Shown here piece by piece: positions 1 through 5,789 of a stretch of DNA of 5,789 nt (position 1 is the stretch's first letter; each line of letters opens with the position of its first letter). The stretch is from Frankiales bacterium (lineage in GTDB: Bacteria > Actinomycetota > Actinomycetes > JAFAQI01): contig JAFAQI010000341.1 of NCBI GenBank assembly GCA_019246495.1, positions 1 to 5,789 on the forward strand, written 5' to 3'. Position numbers and translations under genes: made by a program. The notes under the pieces were generated by a model. That model was given only the letters and a program-made list of their open reading frames with translations. It did not search any database and was not told the origin of the DNA.

Positions 1-2
1 AG

Positions 3-242
3 CCGGCGGCCAAGCGGATCGTTGCCAAGCGTGCGGCCGCCAAGCCCGTCACGAAGCGCGCCGTCGCGAAACGCGTTACCAAGCGCGCCGTCGCGAAGCC
101 GGCCCCGACCAAGGCAGTAACGAAGCGCACGGTCTCGAAGCCGGTCACCAAGCGCACGGTGGCGAAGCCGGCCGTCAAGCGGACCGCGGCCAAGCCGGCA
201 GGAGCGAAGCGCGTCACCGCCAAGCGGCCCGCCGTCGCCAAG
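3..242 (+). repeat. 27-bp in-frame degenerate tandem repeat encoding a basic tail
   Basis: Lysines recur every 4 or 5 residues (visible residues 4, 9, 14, 18, 23, 27, 32, 37, 41, 46, 50, 55, 59, 64, 69, 74, 80), which amounts to a 9-residue unit of the form K-R-x-V-x-K-[RP]-V-T. At DNA level the 27-bp period shows as exact copies: AAGCGCGCCGTCGCGAA at 54-70 and 81-97, and AAGCGCACGGT at 123-133 and 150-160. The array continues off the left edge. Such a region is prone to copy-number change between strains. Confidence 0.8.
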
Positions 243-515
243 TCGCCCGCCGCCCGCCGTCCCGACCGCGCCGCCCGCAACGACACCGAGCAGACGACGA
301 TCGCTCCGGTCGTGCGCATCGTGCCCGACCCGCTGCCGCCCGACCTCCAGCCGATGCCCGATCCGGCGGTCGCGCCGCAACCGGCGGCTGCCGCCCGCAA
401 GCCCGGCGCTCGCGTTCCCGTCCCGTCCTGGTCGGACGTGCTGCTCGGCGTTGCCCCGGCACGCGAGCGGGCGGCTGACGAACCGGCGCGCGCGCCGCGG
501 CGGCGTAAGGGCTGA
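3..515 (+). CDS. sepH: C-terminal part of a Lys/Ala-rich septation protein, SepH-like (5' end outside window)
   Basis: The reading frame is open from the left edge and ends at TGA 513-515, so only the last 170 residues are visible. Residues 1-80 are a highly basic tail, rich in K, R, A and V, like histone H1 tails. Then come an acidic/proline-rich linker (PDPLPPDLQPMPDP) and a conserved-looking block, VPVPSWSDVLLG, at residues 138-149, followed by a short basic end. Actinobacterial SepH (DUF3071), which binds FtsZ and controls Z-ring dynamics, ends in a similar short VPSWDEIMFG-like motif after a variable linker. That resemblance, from memory of the family, is the basis for the name. The DUF3071/helix-turn-helix N-terminus that would prove it lies outside the window. 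A GTG at 159 could be read as a start, but the same repeat pattern continues upstream of it, so it is internal. The gene lies 8 bp from the next one and probably shares its transcript. Alternative: an unrelated histone-like DNA-binding protein. Confidence 0.55.
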   Translation, partial: PAAKRIVAKRAAAKPVTKRAVAKRVTKRAVAKPAPTKAVTKRTVSKPVTKRTVAKPAVKRTAAKPAGAKRVTAKRPAVAKSPAARRPDRAARNDTEQTTIAPVVRIVPDPLPPDLQPMPDPAVAPQPAAAARKPGARVPVPSWSDVLLGVAPARERAADEPARAPRRRKG

Positions 516-523
516 GGGGGTCG

Positions 524-1882
524 GTGGGGGAGACCGGCGGCCGGGTGCCGCCGCGACGACTCGCCATTGCCCTCGCCGCGGTTCCGCTCGTCGCGGCCGG
601 GCTCGCCGACGCGACGATCATCGCCCACCGCGGTGGGCACTCCCCGTCTGCTGTCTCGCCGCGCACGGTCTCGCCGGCGCCGCGCGCACGTCCCGTCGTA
701 CCGGCTGATGTGGTTCGCAACACCGCGATCCGGCGGCTGCTCGCGGCTCGCGCCGATGCGGTCCTGCATCACAATCGGGCGGAGTGGGCGTCCGTGCTCG
801 ACCCGAAGTCACGGGCGTTTCGCCGCCGGCAGCTCGCGACATTCGACAACCTTCGTCAAGTGCCGCTCGCGTCCTGGAGCTATTCGCTCAACACGACGGC
901 GACGCAAGCGACGACGAACCGGTTGTTGCGTTACCACGCGCCCGTGTTTGCACCGATGCACTTCACGTTGCGCTATCGGCTGTCGGGGTTCGACAAGCGA
1001 CCGACGAGCTTGCTGCAATATCCGACCTTCGTACGCCGCGGCTCGCGCTGGTTTCTCGCCTCGCTGTCCGACTTCTCGTCCGCGGGACAGAAGTCCGCGC
1101 TGGACCTCTGGGACTTCGGACCGGTCGCCGTCTATCGACAGCCGCGCGTTCTCGTGCTCGGCCATCCCGACAACATCGCGGTGATGCACGAGGTCGCGAG
1201 CGAAGTGACTGCCGACATCCCGCGAGTGACGGCGGTGTGGGGATCGCACTGGGCGCAGCGTGCTGTTGTGCTCGTGCCCGACACGCAAGCCGAGCTCGCC
1301 CGGGTCGTCGCCGACGCCGGTGACCTGACCAACATCGCCGCGGTTGCAACGGCCGAGGTGCAGCTCGGCACCGGTCGGCCCGACCCGGTCGGCGATCGCG
1401 TCGGCATCAACCCGCGCAACTGGCCGAAGCTCAGCCCACTCGGCCGGCAGATCGTGTTGACGCACGAGCTCACGCACGTCGCGACGCGCGCGGTGACGAG
1501 CGGGTCGACGCCGACATGGCTCGCGGAAGGATTCGCTGACTACGTCGGATATCTCGGCAGCGGTGTGCCGACGCCGTTCGTCGCGCAGGATCTCGGCTCC
1601 GCGGTGCGCGCCGGGCGAGTGCCGTCGACGTTGCCGCGCAACCGTGAGTTCGACGGCGCGAGCAAACAGCTGTCGCAGGCCTATGAAGGCGCGTGGCTTG
1701 CTTGCCGTCTGATCGTGCAGCGGTTCGGTGAGCCGGCGCTGGTGCGGTTCTACCGCGTCGTCGGTCGCGCCGGCGAGCGCCCGTCGGTCGCTGTCGCCGA
1801 CGCGTTGCAACGGCTGTTCAAGCTGACGCCGCGCACGTTTCTCGCCCAGTGGCACGGCTATCTGCGCGCGCAGCTCGGCTGA
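524..1882 (+). CDS. Membrane-anchored or secreted zinc peptidase, peptidase MA-like, with NTF2-like N-terminal domain
   Basis: This 452-residue protein has a short basic N-terminus (PPRR), then a hydrophobic stretch at about residues 13-34 (LAIALAAVPLVAAGLADATI) that should act as a signal peptide or signal anchor, placing the rest outside the membrane. A Ser/Pro-rich spacer (about 40-60) leads to a region at about 65-190 (ending RRGSRWFLASLSDF) that looks like an NTF2/SnoaL-type fold. The C-terminal half carries HELTH at 314-318 and WLAEGFADY at 332-340. H314 and H318 as zinc ligands, E315 as general base and E335 as third ligand give a gluzincin HExxH...E site typical of the peptidase MA family. 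The substrate is unknown. The start is GTG 524 with GAGGGGG at 514-520 only 3 nt before it; GTG 545 (residue 8) is a possible alternative that keeps the signal segment. It lies between the SepH-like gene and pimB, 8 bp and 3 bp away, so an envelope role is likely. Confidence 0.8.
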   Translation: MGETGGRVPPRRLAIALAAVPLVAAGLADATIIAHRGGHSPSAVSPRTVSPAPRARPVVPADVVRNTAIRRLLAARADAVLHHNRAEWASVLDPKSRAFRRRQLATFDNLRQVPLASWSYSLNTTATQATTNRLLRYHAPVFAPMHFTLRYRLSGFDKRPTSLLQYPTFVRRGSRWFLASLSDFSSAGQKSALDLWDFGPVAVYRQPRVLVLGHPDNIAVMHEVASEVTADIPRVTAVWGSHWAQRAVVLVPDTQAELARVVADAGDLTNIAAVATAEVQLGTGRPDPVGDRVGINPRNWPKLSPLGRQIVLTHELTHVATRAVTSGSTPTWLAEGFADYVGYLGSGVPTPFVAQDLGSAVRAGRVPSTLPRNREFDGASKQLSQAYEGAWLACRLIVQRFGEPALVRFYRVVGRAGERPSVAVADALQRLFKLTPRTFLAQWHGYLRAQLG

Positions 1883-1885
1883 GCC

Positions 1886-3004
1886 GTGCCGCGGATCCTG
1901 CTCGTCACCAACGACTTCCCGCCGCGACCCGGTGGCATCCAGTCGTTCCTCGAAGGTCTCGTGTCTCGGCTGCCACCGGACGATGTCGTCGTACTCACGT
2001 CGCGTTGGCGCGGCTGGCAACGTTGGGATGCAGAGCGTCCGTATCGCGTCGTCCGGGCGGACACATCGGTGCTGCTGCCGACGCCGGGCGTAGGACGGCA
2101 GGCCGCGGAACTCGTGGGCGAGCACGGCTGCGACGCGGCGTGGTTCGGAGCGGCGGCGCCGTTGGGTCTGCTCGCACCTGCGTTACGACGTGCAGGTGCG
2201 TCGCGTGTTGTCGCAACCACGCACGGACACGAGGTCGGCTGGGCGCAGACGCCGGGTGCACGTCAGCTGTTGCGGCGCATCGCGTCGAGCGTCGACGTGG
2301 TGACCTATCTCGGCGAGTTCACCCGGCGCGGTCTCGCGTCGGCAATCGGCGCGCGCAACGCCGCGAAGCTGGAGCGGTTGTCACCGGGGGTCGACGCGTC
2401 GATGTTCCGGCCCGGTCTCGGCGCAGCGACGCGTGCGACGTTGGGGTTGGCCGATCGGCCGGTCGTCGTGTGCGTGTCACGGCTGATGCCGCGCAAAGGG
2501 CAGGACGTGTTGATCCGCGCATTGTCTGTTGTGCAGCGCGACGTGCCGGACGCGGCGCTGTTGCTGGTCGGTGGTGGACCGTCGCGGCGGCGGTTGGAGG
2601 CGCTGGCGTCGTCGTACGGCGTGGAGTCGTCGGTGACGTTCACCGGGACGGTGCCGTGGCCGGAACTGCCGTACTACTACGGCGCGGGCGACGTGTTCGC
2701 GATGCCGTGTCGGTCGCGGCTCGGCGGTGTGGACGTCGAAGGGCTCGGGATCGTGTTCCTCGAGGCGGCGGCGTGCGGGTTGCCGGTGATCGCGGGGGAC
2801 AGCGGTGGCGCGCCGGAGGCGGTGCAGGACGGCGTCACCGGTTATGTGGTCGACGGCGGATCGGTCGAACACGTGGCGGCGCGGCTGGTCGGGCTGCTGA
2901 GCGACCCGGCGGCGGCTGCGGCAATGGGGGAGCGCGGGCGGGAGTGGGTCACCCGCGAGTGGTCGTGGGAGGCGGCGGTGGAGCGGTTGATGCGACTGTT
3001 CTGA
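1886..3004 (+). CDS. pimB: PimB-type GDP-mannose-dependent phosphatidylinositol mannoside mannosyltransferase (GT4)
   Basis: This 372-residue GT-B glycosyltransferase belongs to family GT4. In mycobacteria PimB adds the second mannose, from GDP-mannose, to phosphatidylinositol monomannoside on the cytoplasmic face of the membrane, giving the dimannoside that anchors larger PIMs and lipomannan. The N-terminal acceptor domain (about 1-180) opens with LLVTNDFPPRPGGIQSF and contains WFGAAAPL (86-93) and THGHEVGW (112-119), all hallmark PimB segments. The donor domain (about 187-355) has SRLMPRKGQD with R199 and K204, which correspond to donor-diphosphate-binding residues. It also has FAMPCRSR, EGLGIVFLE giving the EX7E motif (E285, E293), and GDSGGAPEAV. 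Length matches the family. The start is GTG 1886, just 3 nt after the peptidase stop, with no clear Shine-Dalgarno, so translational coupling is likely. The fit to PimB is much closer than to PimA or generic GT4 enzymes, but the acceptor is inferred from homology. Confidence 0.88.
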   Translation: MPRILLVTNDFPPRPGGIQSFLEGLVSRLPPDDVVVLTSRWRGWQRWDAERPYRVVRADTSVLLPTPGVGRQAAELVGEHGCDAAWFGAAAPLGLLAPALRRAGASRVVATTHGHEVGWAQTPGARQLLRRIASSVDVVTYLGEFTRRGLASAIGARNAAKLERLSPGVDASMFRPGLGAATRATLGLADRPVVVCVSRLMPRKGQDVLIRALSVVQRDVPDAALLLVGGGPSRRRLEALASSYGVESSVTFTGTVPWPELPYYYGAGDVFAMPCRSRLGGVDVEGLGIVFLEAAACGLPVIAGDSGGAPEAVQDGVTGYVVDGGSVEHVAARLVGLLSDPAAAAAMGERGREWVTREWSWEAAVERLMRLF

Positions 3005-3063
3005 CCCTGGTCCGCGGCCGCGAAAAATGTTGAGGATGAACGCAAACGCGCCCGTGGATTTGC

Positions 3064-3093
3064 TTGAAACTGTCGGTGGCATCTGCCTATAAT
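3064..3093 (+). promoter_or_regulatory. Sigma-70-type promoter of the DUF222/HNH gene
   Basis: TTGAAA at 3064-3069 and a perfect TATAAT at 3088-3093 are separated by 18 bp, inside a locally AT-richer gap in a GC-rich window. The expected transcription start falls at about 3099-3102, at or within a few bases of the ATG at 3102, so the transcript would be leaderless or nearly so. The last base of the -10 box is also the first base of the SOS palindrome. Confidence 0.75.
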
Positions 3094-3110
3094 TCGAACA
3101 AATGTTCGAA
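3093..3110 (+). promoter_or_regulatory. SOS box (LexA operator) overlapping the start codon
   Basis: TTCGAACAAATGTTCGAA is a perfect inverted repeat with 8-bp arms and a 2-bp centre. Its core TCGAAC-N4-GTTCGA (3094-3109) is exactly the mycobacterial SOS box and fits the wider Gram-positive LexA consensus CGAACRNRYGTTYG. It touches the -10 box, covers the predicted transcription start and includes ATG 3102-3104. LexA bound here would block the promoter, and RecA-stimulated LexA cleavage after DNA damage would release it. lexA itself is not in the window, so binding is inferred from the site alone. Confidence 0.85.
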
Positions 3111-4526
3111 CCACCTCCTTCCGGCGACCCGGCGCGGGGGATGAACCCGCGTTGGCTGTTCGGGTCTGTCACCGAACGGCTGGAGTGGGTGCTCGAGCAG
3201 GAGCCGTCGGCGGACACGTGGGAGGCGTTGCTGCACCTCCAGCAGTGCACGTTGCAGCCCGCGGAGCGGATCCTGCTGGCCCTCGCTTGGGAGCGGCAGC
3301 ACAACGCCGCCGGCGCGCGGATGCACAGTGCGGTTGCCGACGCGACGACAGTCGATGCGAGCGGGCCGGTCACCACTCTGCTGGAGGTCGAGTACGGCTT
3401 GGCGTCACGCCGGTCTGATCGCGCGGTGCAGAACCTCACCGCCTTCGCGCACCGGCTCGTCGAGTTGATGCCGGTCATGCACCGCATGATCGAGGTCGGC
3501 GATGCATCACTCGCTCACGCGCGCGTCCTCGACGACTTCTCGCTGGACCTCGACGAGGAGCAGACCGAACGGCTCGACTCCGAGGTGAGCCCGCAGGCCG
3601 CGACACTCTCGTTGCCGTCGTTCCGCCGCGCTGTTCGCAAGGCGGTCGCGGCGATCGACGCCGACGCCGCCAGGCGACGCCACGAGCGGGCGAAGAAGGA
3701 GCAGGCGGGAGCTCGGCTGATTCCGCAGCCCGACGGCATGACGATGCTCGGCGTGACGATGACGGCGCAGGACGGCGTACGCGCGTTGGCGGCGATCAAC
3801 AAGGCGGCCGACAGGTTGCGTGTTCCGGATGACGAGCGCACCCACGGTGAGCGGCAGATCGAGGTGGTCCTCGACGCGGTTTGCAGTGATGGTGCGAGCG
3901 CGCCGGCGGCCGGGGAGGGGAAGCCCCGCCGCCGTCGCGGCACGGAGGTCGTCGCGACGATCGACCTGTTGTCGTTGCTGAAGTTGCGCGACGCGCCGGG
4001 CGAGCTCGCCGGTTATGGACCCGTGTCGGCAGACCAGGTCCGCGACATGCTCGCCGAGCCGGGTTCGACACTGCGTCGTCTCGTCTACGAGCCGGTCACC
4101 GGTGTCCTGCGTGACCTCGGCACCGCGCGCTATGAGCCGGACGATGCGATGCGCCGGCTGATCTGCGCGCGCGACGTGACCTGCCGCGCGCCGGGATGCA
4201 CGCGCAACGCGGTGTGGTGCGACATCGAGCACTGCGACGCGTTCCCCTACGGGTCGACGTCGTGCGCGAACTGCGGCCTGATGTGCCGGCCGCACCACAA
4301 CCTCAAGACCCACGACGGGTTCAGCTATGTGCGGCCCGACCCCGAGACCGGCGAGACCGTGTGGAAGACGCCACTCGGGTTCGTCTACCGGCAGTCGGCG
4401 GCGAGCTACACGGAGTCGGGAGCCGACCTCGGCGACACCGTCATCGAGCGCATGCCGTCGCCGCGCGGGTCAGTTCGTCCGATCGGACCCGGTGACGGTG
4501 GCCCGGCGCCGCCGGATGACTCGTAG
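3102..4526 (+). CDS. DUF222 domain-containing HNH endonuclease family protein, SOS-controlled
   Basis: This 474-residue protein belongs to the actinobacterial DUF222/HNH (13E12 repeat-like) family. DUF222 spans about residues 30-330, including the typical LAGYGPVSADQVRDML segment (302-317) and a basic loop KPRRRRG at 274-280. The HNH nuclease domain follows at about 352-405: CRAPGC (361-366), IEH with H377, N390, C395, HH at 398-399 and H404. This gives the two Cys pairs/His for structural zinc and the beta-beta-alpha-metal catalytic His/Asn set, so nuclease activity looks intact. The C-terminus (about 425-474) is low-complexity. The start is ATG 3102: it has no Shine-Dalgarno but sits at the expected transcription start. 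ATG 3141 is a fallback, but only a G-run directly abutting it could serve as a ribosome binding site. Mycobacterial 13E12 members are known LexA targets, and the operator here agrees. The cellular role of the family is unsettled (DNA processing after damage, or a selfish repeat family). It ends 10 bp before the convergent pilT-like gene. Confidence 0.9.
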   Translation: MFEPPPSGDPARGMNPRWLFGSVTERLEWVLEQEPSADTWEALLHLQQCTLQPAERILLALAWERQHNAAGARMHSAVADATTVDASGPVTTLLEVEYGLASRRSDRAVQNLTAFAHRLVELMPVMHRMIEVGDASLAHARVLDDFSLDLDEEQTERLDSEVSPQAATLSLPSFRRAVRKAVAAIDADAARRRHERAKKEQAGARLIPQPDGMTMLGVTMTAQDGVRALAAINKAADRLRVPDDERTHGERQIEVVLDAVCSDGASAPAAGEGKPRRRRGTEVVATIDLLSLLKLRDAPGELAGYGPVSADQVRDMLAEPGSTLRRLVYEPVTGVLRDLGTARYEPDDAMRRLICARDVTCRAPGCTRNAVWCDIEHCDAFPYGSTSCANCGLMCRPHHNLKTHDGFSYVRPDPETGETVWKTPLGFVYRQSAASYTESGADLGDTVIERMPSPRGSVRPIGPGDGGPAPPDDS

Positions 4527-4536
4527 TCGAACGTTC

Positions 4537-5676
4537 TCAGGCGGTCCGGGCGTGCCGGCCGGTGGCTGCTTGCTGTGGTTCGGGGATGACGATGGGCGCC
4601 GGCTTGGCGATCTCCTTCGGGAAGAGGCTGACCGACACTGCTTCGTCGTACGAGATGGAACCGTCAGCGACGAGCTGCGACAGCGACATCTCGAGCGTCT
4701 GCATGCCGTCCTGCTGACTCGTCACGAGGACGTTGCGCAGCTGGTTGGTCTTGCCCTCGCGGATGAGGTTGCGCACGGCACTGTTGGCGGTCATGACCTC
4801 GTACGCCGCGACGAGCCCCTCGCCGTTCTGGCGCGGGAGAAGGCGCTGGTAGCAGATACCGGAGAGGGTGTTGGCGAGCTGCACGCGGATCTGCGGTTGG
4901 TGCTCAGCCGGGAAGACGTCCACGATGCGGTCGAGCGCCTGGGCCACGTCGTTGGTGTGCAAGGTGGCGAAGACGAGGTGGCCGGTCTCGGCGATGGTGA
5001 GGGCGAACCGAATCGATTCGAGGTCACGCATTTCGCCGACGAGCAGGACATCGGGGTCCTCGCGAAGAGCACTACGCAGGGCGTTGGCGAACGACGCGGT
5101 GTCGTCACCGACCTCGCGCTGGTCGACCGCCGAGAGGGCGTGGTCGTGGACGTACTCGATCGGGTCCTCGATGGTGATGATGTGGACCCGGCGGTTGCGG
5201 TTGATGCCGTCGATGAGGCTGGCTAGGGTCGTGCTCTTGCCGCCGCCAGTCGGTCCGGTCACGAGAACGAGGCCGCGGCGTAGCTCGGCCCACTTCTGCA
5301 CGGTCTCGGGAAGGCCGAGCCATTCGAACGACGGGATCTCGTGCGGGATCAGCCGCAATGCGACGGCCATGTTGCCGCGCTGCCGGTAGGCGTTGCCACG
5401 GATGCGGGCCTTGTCGCCCCACGTGAACGAAAAGTCGAGTTCGCGCTGCGTCTCGACCAGCGGCGGGCGGCCGGCGGCGGCGAGGACGGCGCTGAGCATC
5501 GACTCGGTGTCGGCTGCGGACAGCGGCTGGTCGCCGTTGAACGGCTGGAGGTCGCCGTTGCGCCGCATGAGCGGCGGGGCACCGGCCGTGAGCAGCAGGT
5601 CGGTCGCGCCGAGCTCCCAGAGGTTCTCGAGCAGGCGGTTGACCCGGGCATCGCCGACAGTCTTCTTCGCAGCCAT
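4537..5676 (-). CDS. pilT: Type IV pilus twitching-motility ATPase, PilT-like
   Basis: From ATG 5676 the product is 379 residues, near the usual PilT length. PilT is the hexameric cytoplasmic ATPase that powers pilus retraction. The N-terminal PAS-like domain (about 8-110) has ELGATDLLLTAGAPPLMR, the family's GASDLHL-type opening. The RecA-like domain has Walker A GPTGGGKST (141-149), Asp box IEDPIEYVH (169-177), Walker B VLLVGEMRD (210-218) and His box TGHLVFATLHTN (231-242). AVRNLIREGKTNQ (300-312) matches the AIRNLIRE retraction motif and is followed by QQDGMQTLEMSL, which marks PilT rather than PilB. Walker A has Gly where most PilT proteins have Ser (GPTGSGKS). In-frame TTG 5748 would add 24 residues, but those codons have only about 60% G/C at position 3, well below the rest of the gene, and the extension lacks family-like sequence, so I prefer ATG 5676. 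No Shine-Dalgarno is visible at either start. No other pilus gene lies in the window. Confidence 0.88.
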   Translation of the reverse strand: MAAKKTVGDARVNRLLENLWELGATDLLLTAGAPPLMRRNGDLQPFNGDQPLSAADTESMLSAVLAAAGRPPLVETQRELDFSFTWGDKARIRGNAYRQRGNMAVALRLIPHEIPSFEWLGLPETVQKWAELRRGLVLVTGPTGGGKSTTLASLIDGINRNRRVHIITIEDPIEYVHDHALSAVDQREVGDDTASFANALRSALREDPDVLLVGEMRDLESIRFALTIAETGHLVFATLHTNDVAQALDRIVDVFPAEHQPQIRVQLANTLSGICYQRLLPRQNGEGLVAAYEVMTANSAVRNLIREGKTNQLRNVLVTSQQDGMQTLEMSLSQLVADGSISYDEAVSVSLFPKEIAKPAPIVIPEPQQAATGRHARTA

Positions 5677-5699
5677 GCCGAGAAGTTTGTCGGGCGAAA

Positions 5700-5718
5700 G
5701 AGGCCGCGAAAAGGCCTC
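5700..5718. repeat. Short inverted repeat upstream of pilT
   Basis: GAGGCC at 5700-5705 and GGCCTC at 5713-5718 pair perfectly around a 7-nt loop, about 24-42 nt upstream of ATG 5676. It could form a small hairpin in the pilT leader or be an operator. The arms are only 6 bp in a GC-rich background, so chance is a real possibility. Confidence 0.3.
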
Positions 5719-5740
5719 CGGTGCAAGTGTGTCCGAACGG

Positions 5741-5768
5741 TTGAGCAAGGCCGTCGTCCCATTAGCCT
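5741..5768 (+). promoter_or_regulatory. Weak candidate promoter for a divergent gene
   Basis: TTGAGC at 5741-5746 and TAGCCT at 5763-5768 are spaced 16 bp apart on the + strand. They are followed 6 nt later by GTG 5775, the layout expected of a leaderless actinobacterial gene. The elements are degenerate and the evidence is positional only. Confidence 0.25.
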
Positions 5769-5774
5769 GACCGC

Positions 5775-5789
5775 GTGCCGGGCCAGCAG
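5775..5789 (+). CDS. Possible first codons of a divergent gene running off the window
   Basis: GTG CCG GGC CAG CAG would encode the first five residues of a gene divergent from pilT. The only support is its position 6 nt after a TANNNT element and the lack of any stop before the window end. Five codons cannot show coding bias or homology, and the product is unknown. Confidence 0.18.

Noticed and set aside
809..2125. Long - strand open frame (438 codons) opposite the peptidase gene
   Set aside because: It is antisense to a gene with clear catalytic motifs, crosses into pimB, is Arg-rich with no recognisable domain, and is a typical product of high-GC third-position bias.
3013..3022. CGCGGCCGCG palindrome followed by AAAAA after pimB, considered as a terminator
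   Set aside because: It has no loop and no T-tract on the + strand; such short GC palindromes are expected by chance here.
1849..3033. + strand open frame of 394 codons overlapping pimB
   Set aside because: It is a frame-shifted shadow of pimB with extreme Arg/Gly/Val composition; the overlapping frame carries all the GT4 motifs.
3027..3092. 21-residue ORF (ATG 3027 to TAA 3090-3092) before the SOS box, considered as a leader peptide
   Set aside because: It would lie upstream of the predicted transcription start and has no properly spaced ribosome binding site.
2477..3487. - strand open frame of 336 codons spanning pimB, the promoter region and the HNH gene
   Set aside because: It runs antisense through two well-supported genes and the SOS operator and has no domain signature.
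4529..4536. GAACGTTC palindrome between the convergent HNH and pilT genes, considered as a second SOS box or terminator
   Set aside because: It lacks the 4-bp spacer between GAAC and GTTC that LexA requires, and it is too short and lacks a T-tract for a terminator.
4327..5226. + strand open frame of 299 codons antisense to pilT
   Set aside because: Its Asp/Val/Arg-rich sequence is the antisense image of PilT codons; the - strand frame has all the ATPase motifs.
5734..5748. CGAACGGTTGAGC near the pilT upstream region, considered as a degenerate LexA site
   Set aside because: Only the left half-site matches; the right half does not read GTTCG at the required spacing.

Overview
This is a high-GC window with strong G/C preference at third codon positions, GTG starts and LexA-box spacing of the actinobacterial type. 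The gene set (a SepH-like septation protein, a PimB-type mannosyltransferase, a DUF222/HNH protein with a mycobacterial-style SOS box, and a PilT motor ATPase) points to Actinomycetota. PilT together with PimB makes an Acidimicrobiia-like lineage my best guess, but that placement is inference and no rRNA or other phylogenetic marker is present.

Left part (1-3004, + strand): a tightly packed gene row. It opens inside a gene whose visible part is a lysine/arginine/alanine-rich tail built on a 27-bp (9-residue) repeat and ending in a PSW-containing motif like that of SepH. Eight bases later comes a signal-anchored zinc peptidase of the peptidase MA type with an NTF2-like N-terminal domain. Three bases after that is a GT4 glycosyltransferase that aligns along its whole length with mycobacterial PimB (phosphatidylinositol mannoside synthesis). 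The spacings imply one transcript serving cell division and envelope functions.

Middle (3005-4526, + strand): a 97-bp intergenic region carries a near-consensus promoter (TTGAAA, 18 bp, TATAAT). It is followed immediately by a perfect actinobacterial SOS/LexA box whose right half contains the ATG of a DUF222/HNH endonuclease-family gene. There is no ribosome binding site, so the mRNA is probably leaderless and LexA would sit on the promoter, transcription start and start codon together. This is the most striking regulatory feature of the window.

Right part (4537-5789): on the - strand, converging on the HNH gene with a 10-bp gap, is a complete pilT-like type IV pilus retraction ATPase. The region upstream of it (5677-5789) holds a short inverted repeat and a weak candidate for a divergent leaderless gene running off the window. 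I found no tRNA, rRNA, CRISPR array, insertion sequence or convincing intrinsic terminator, and no clearly new multi-gene system.
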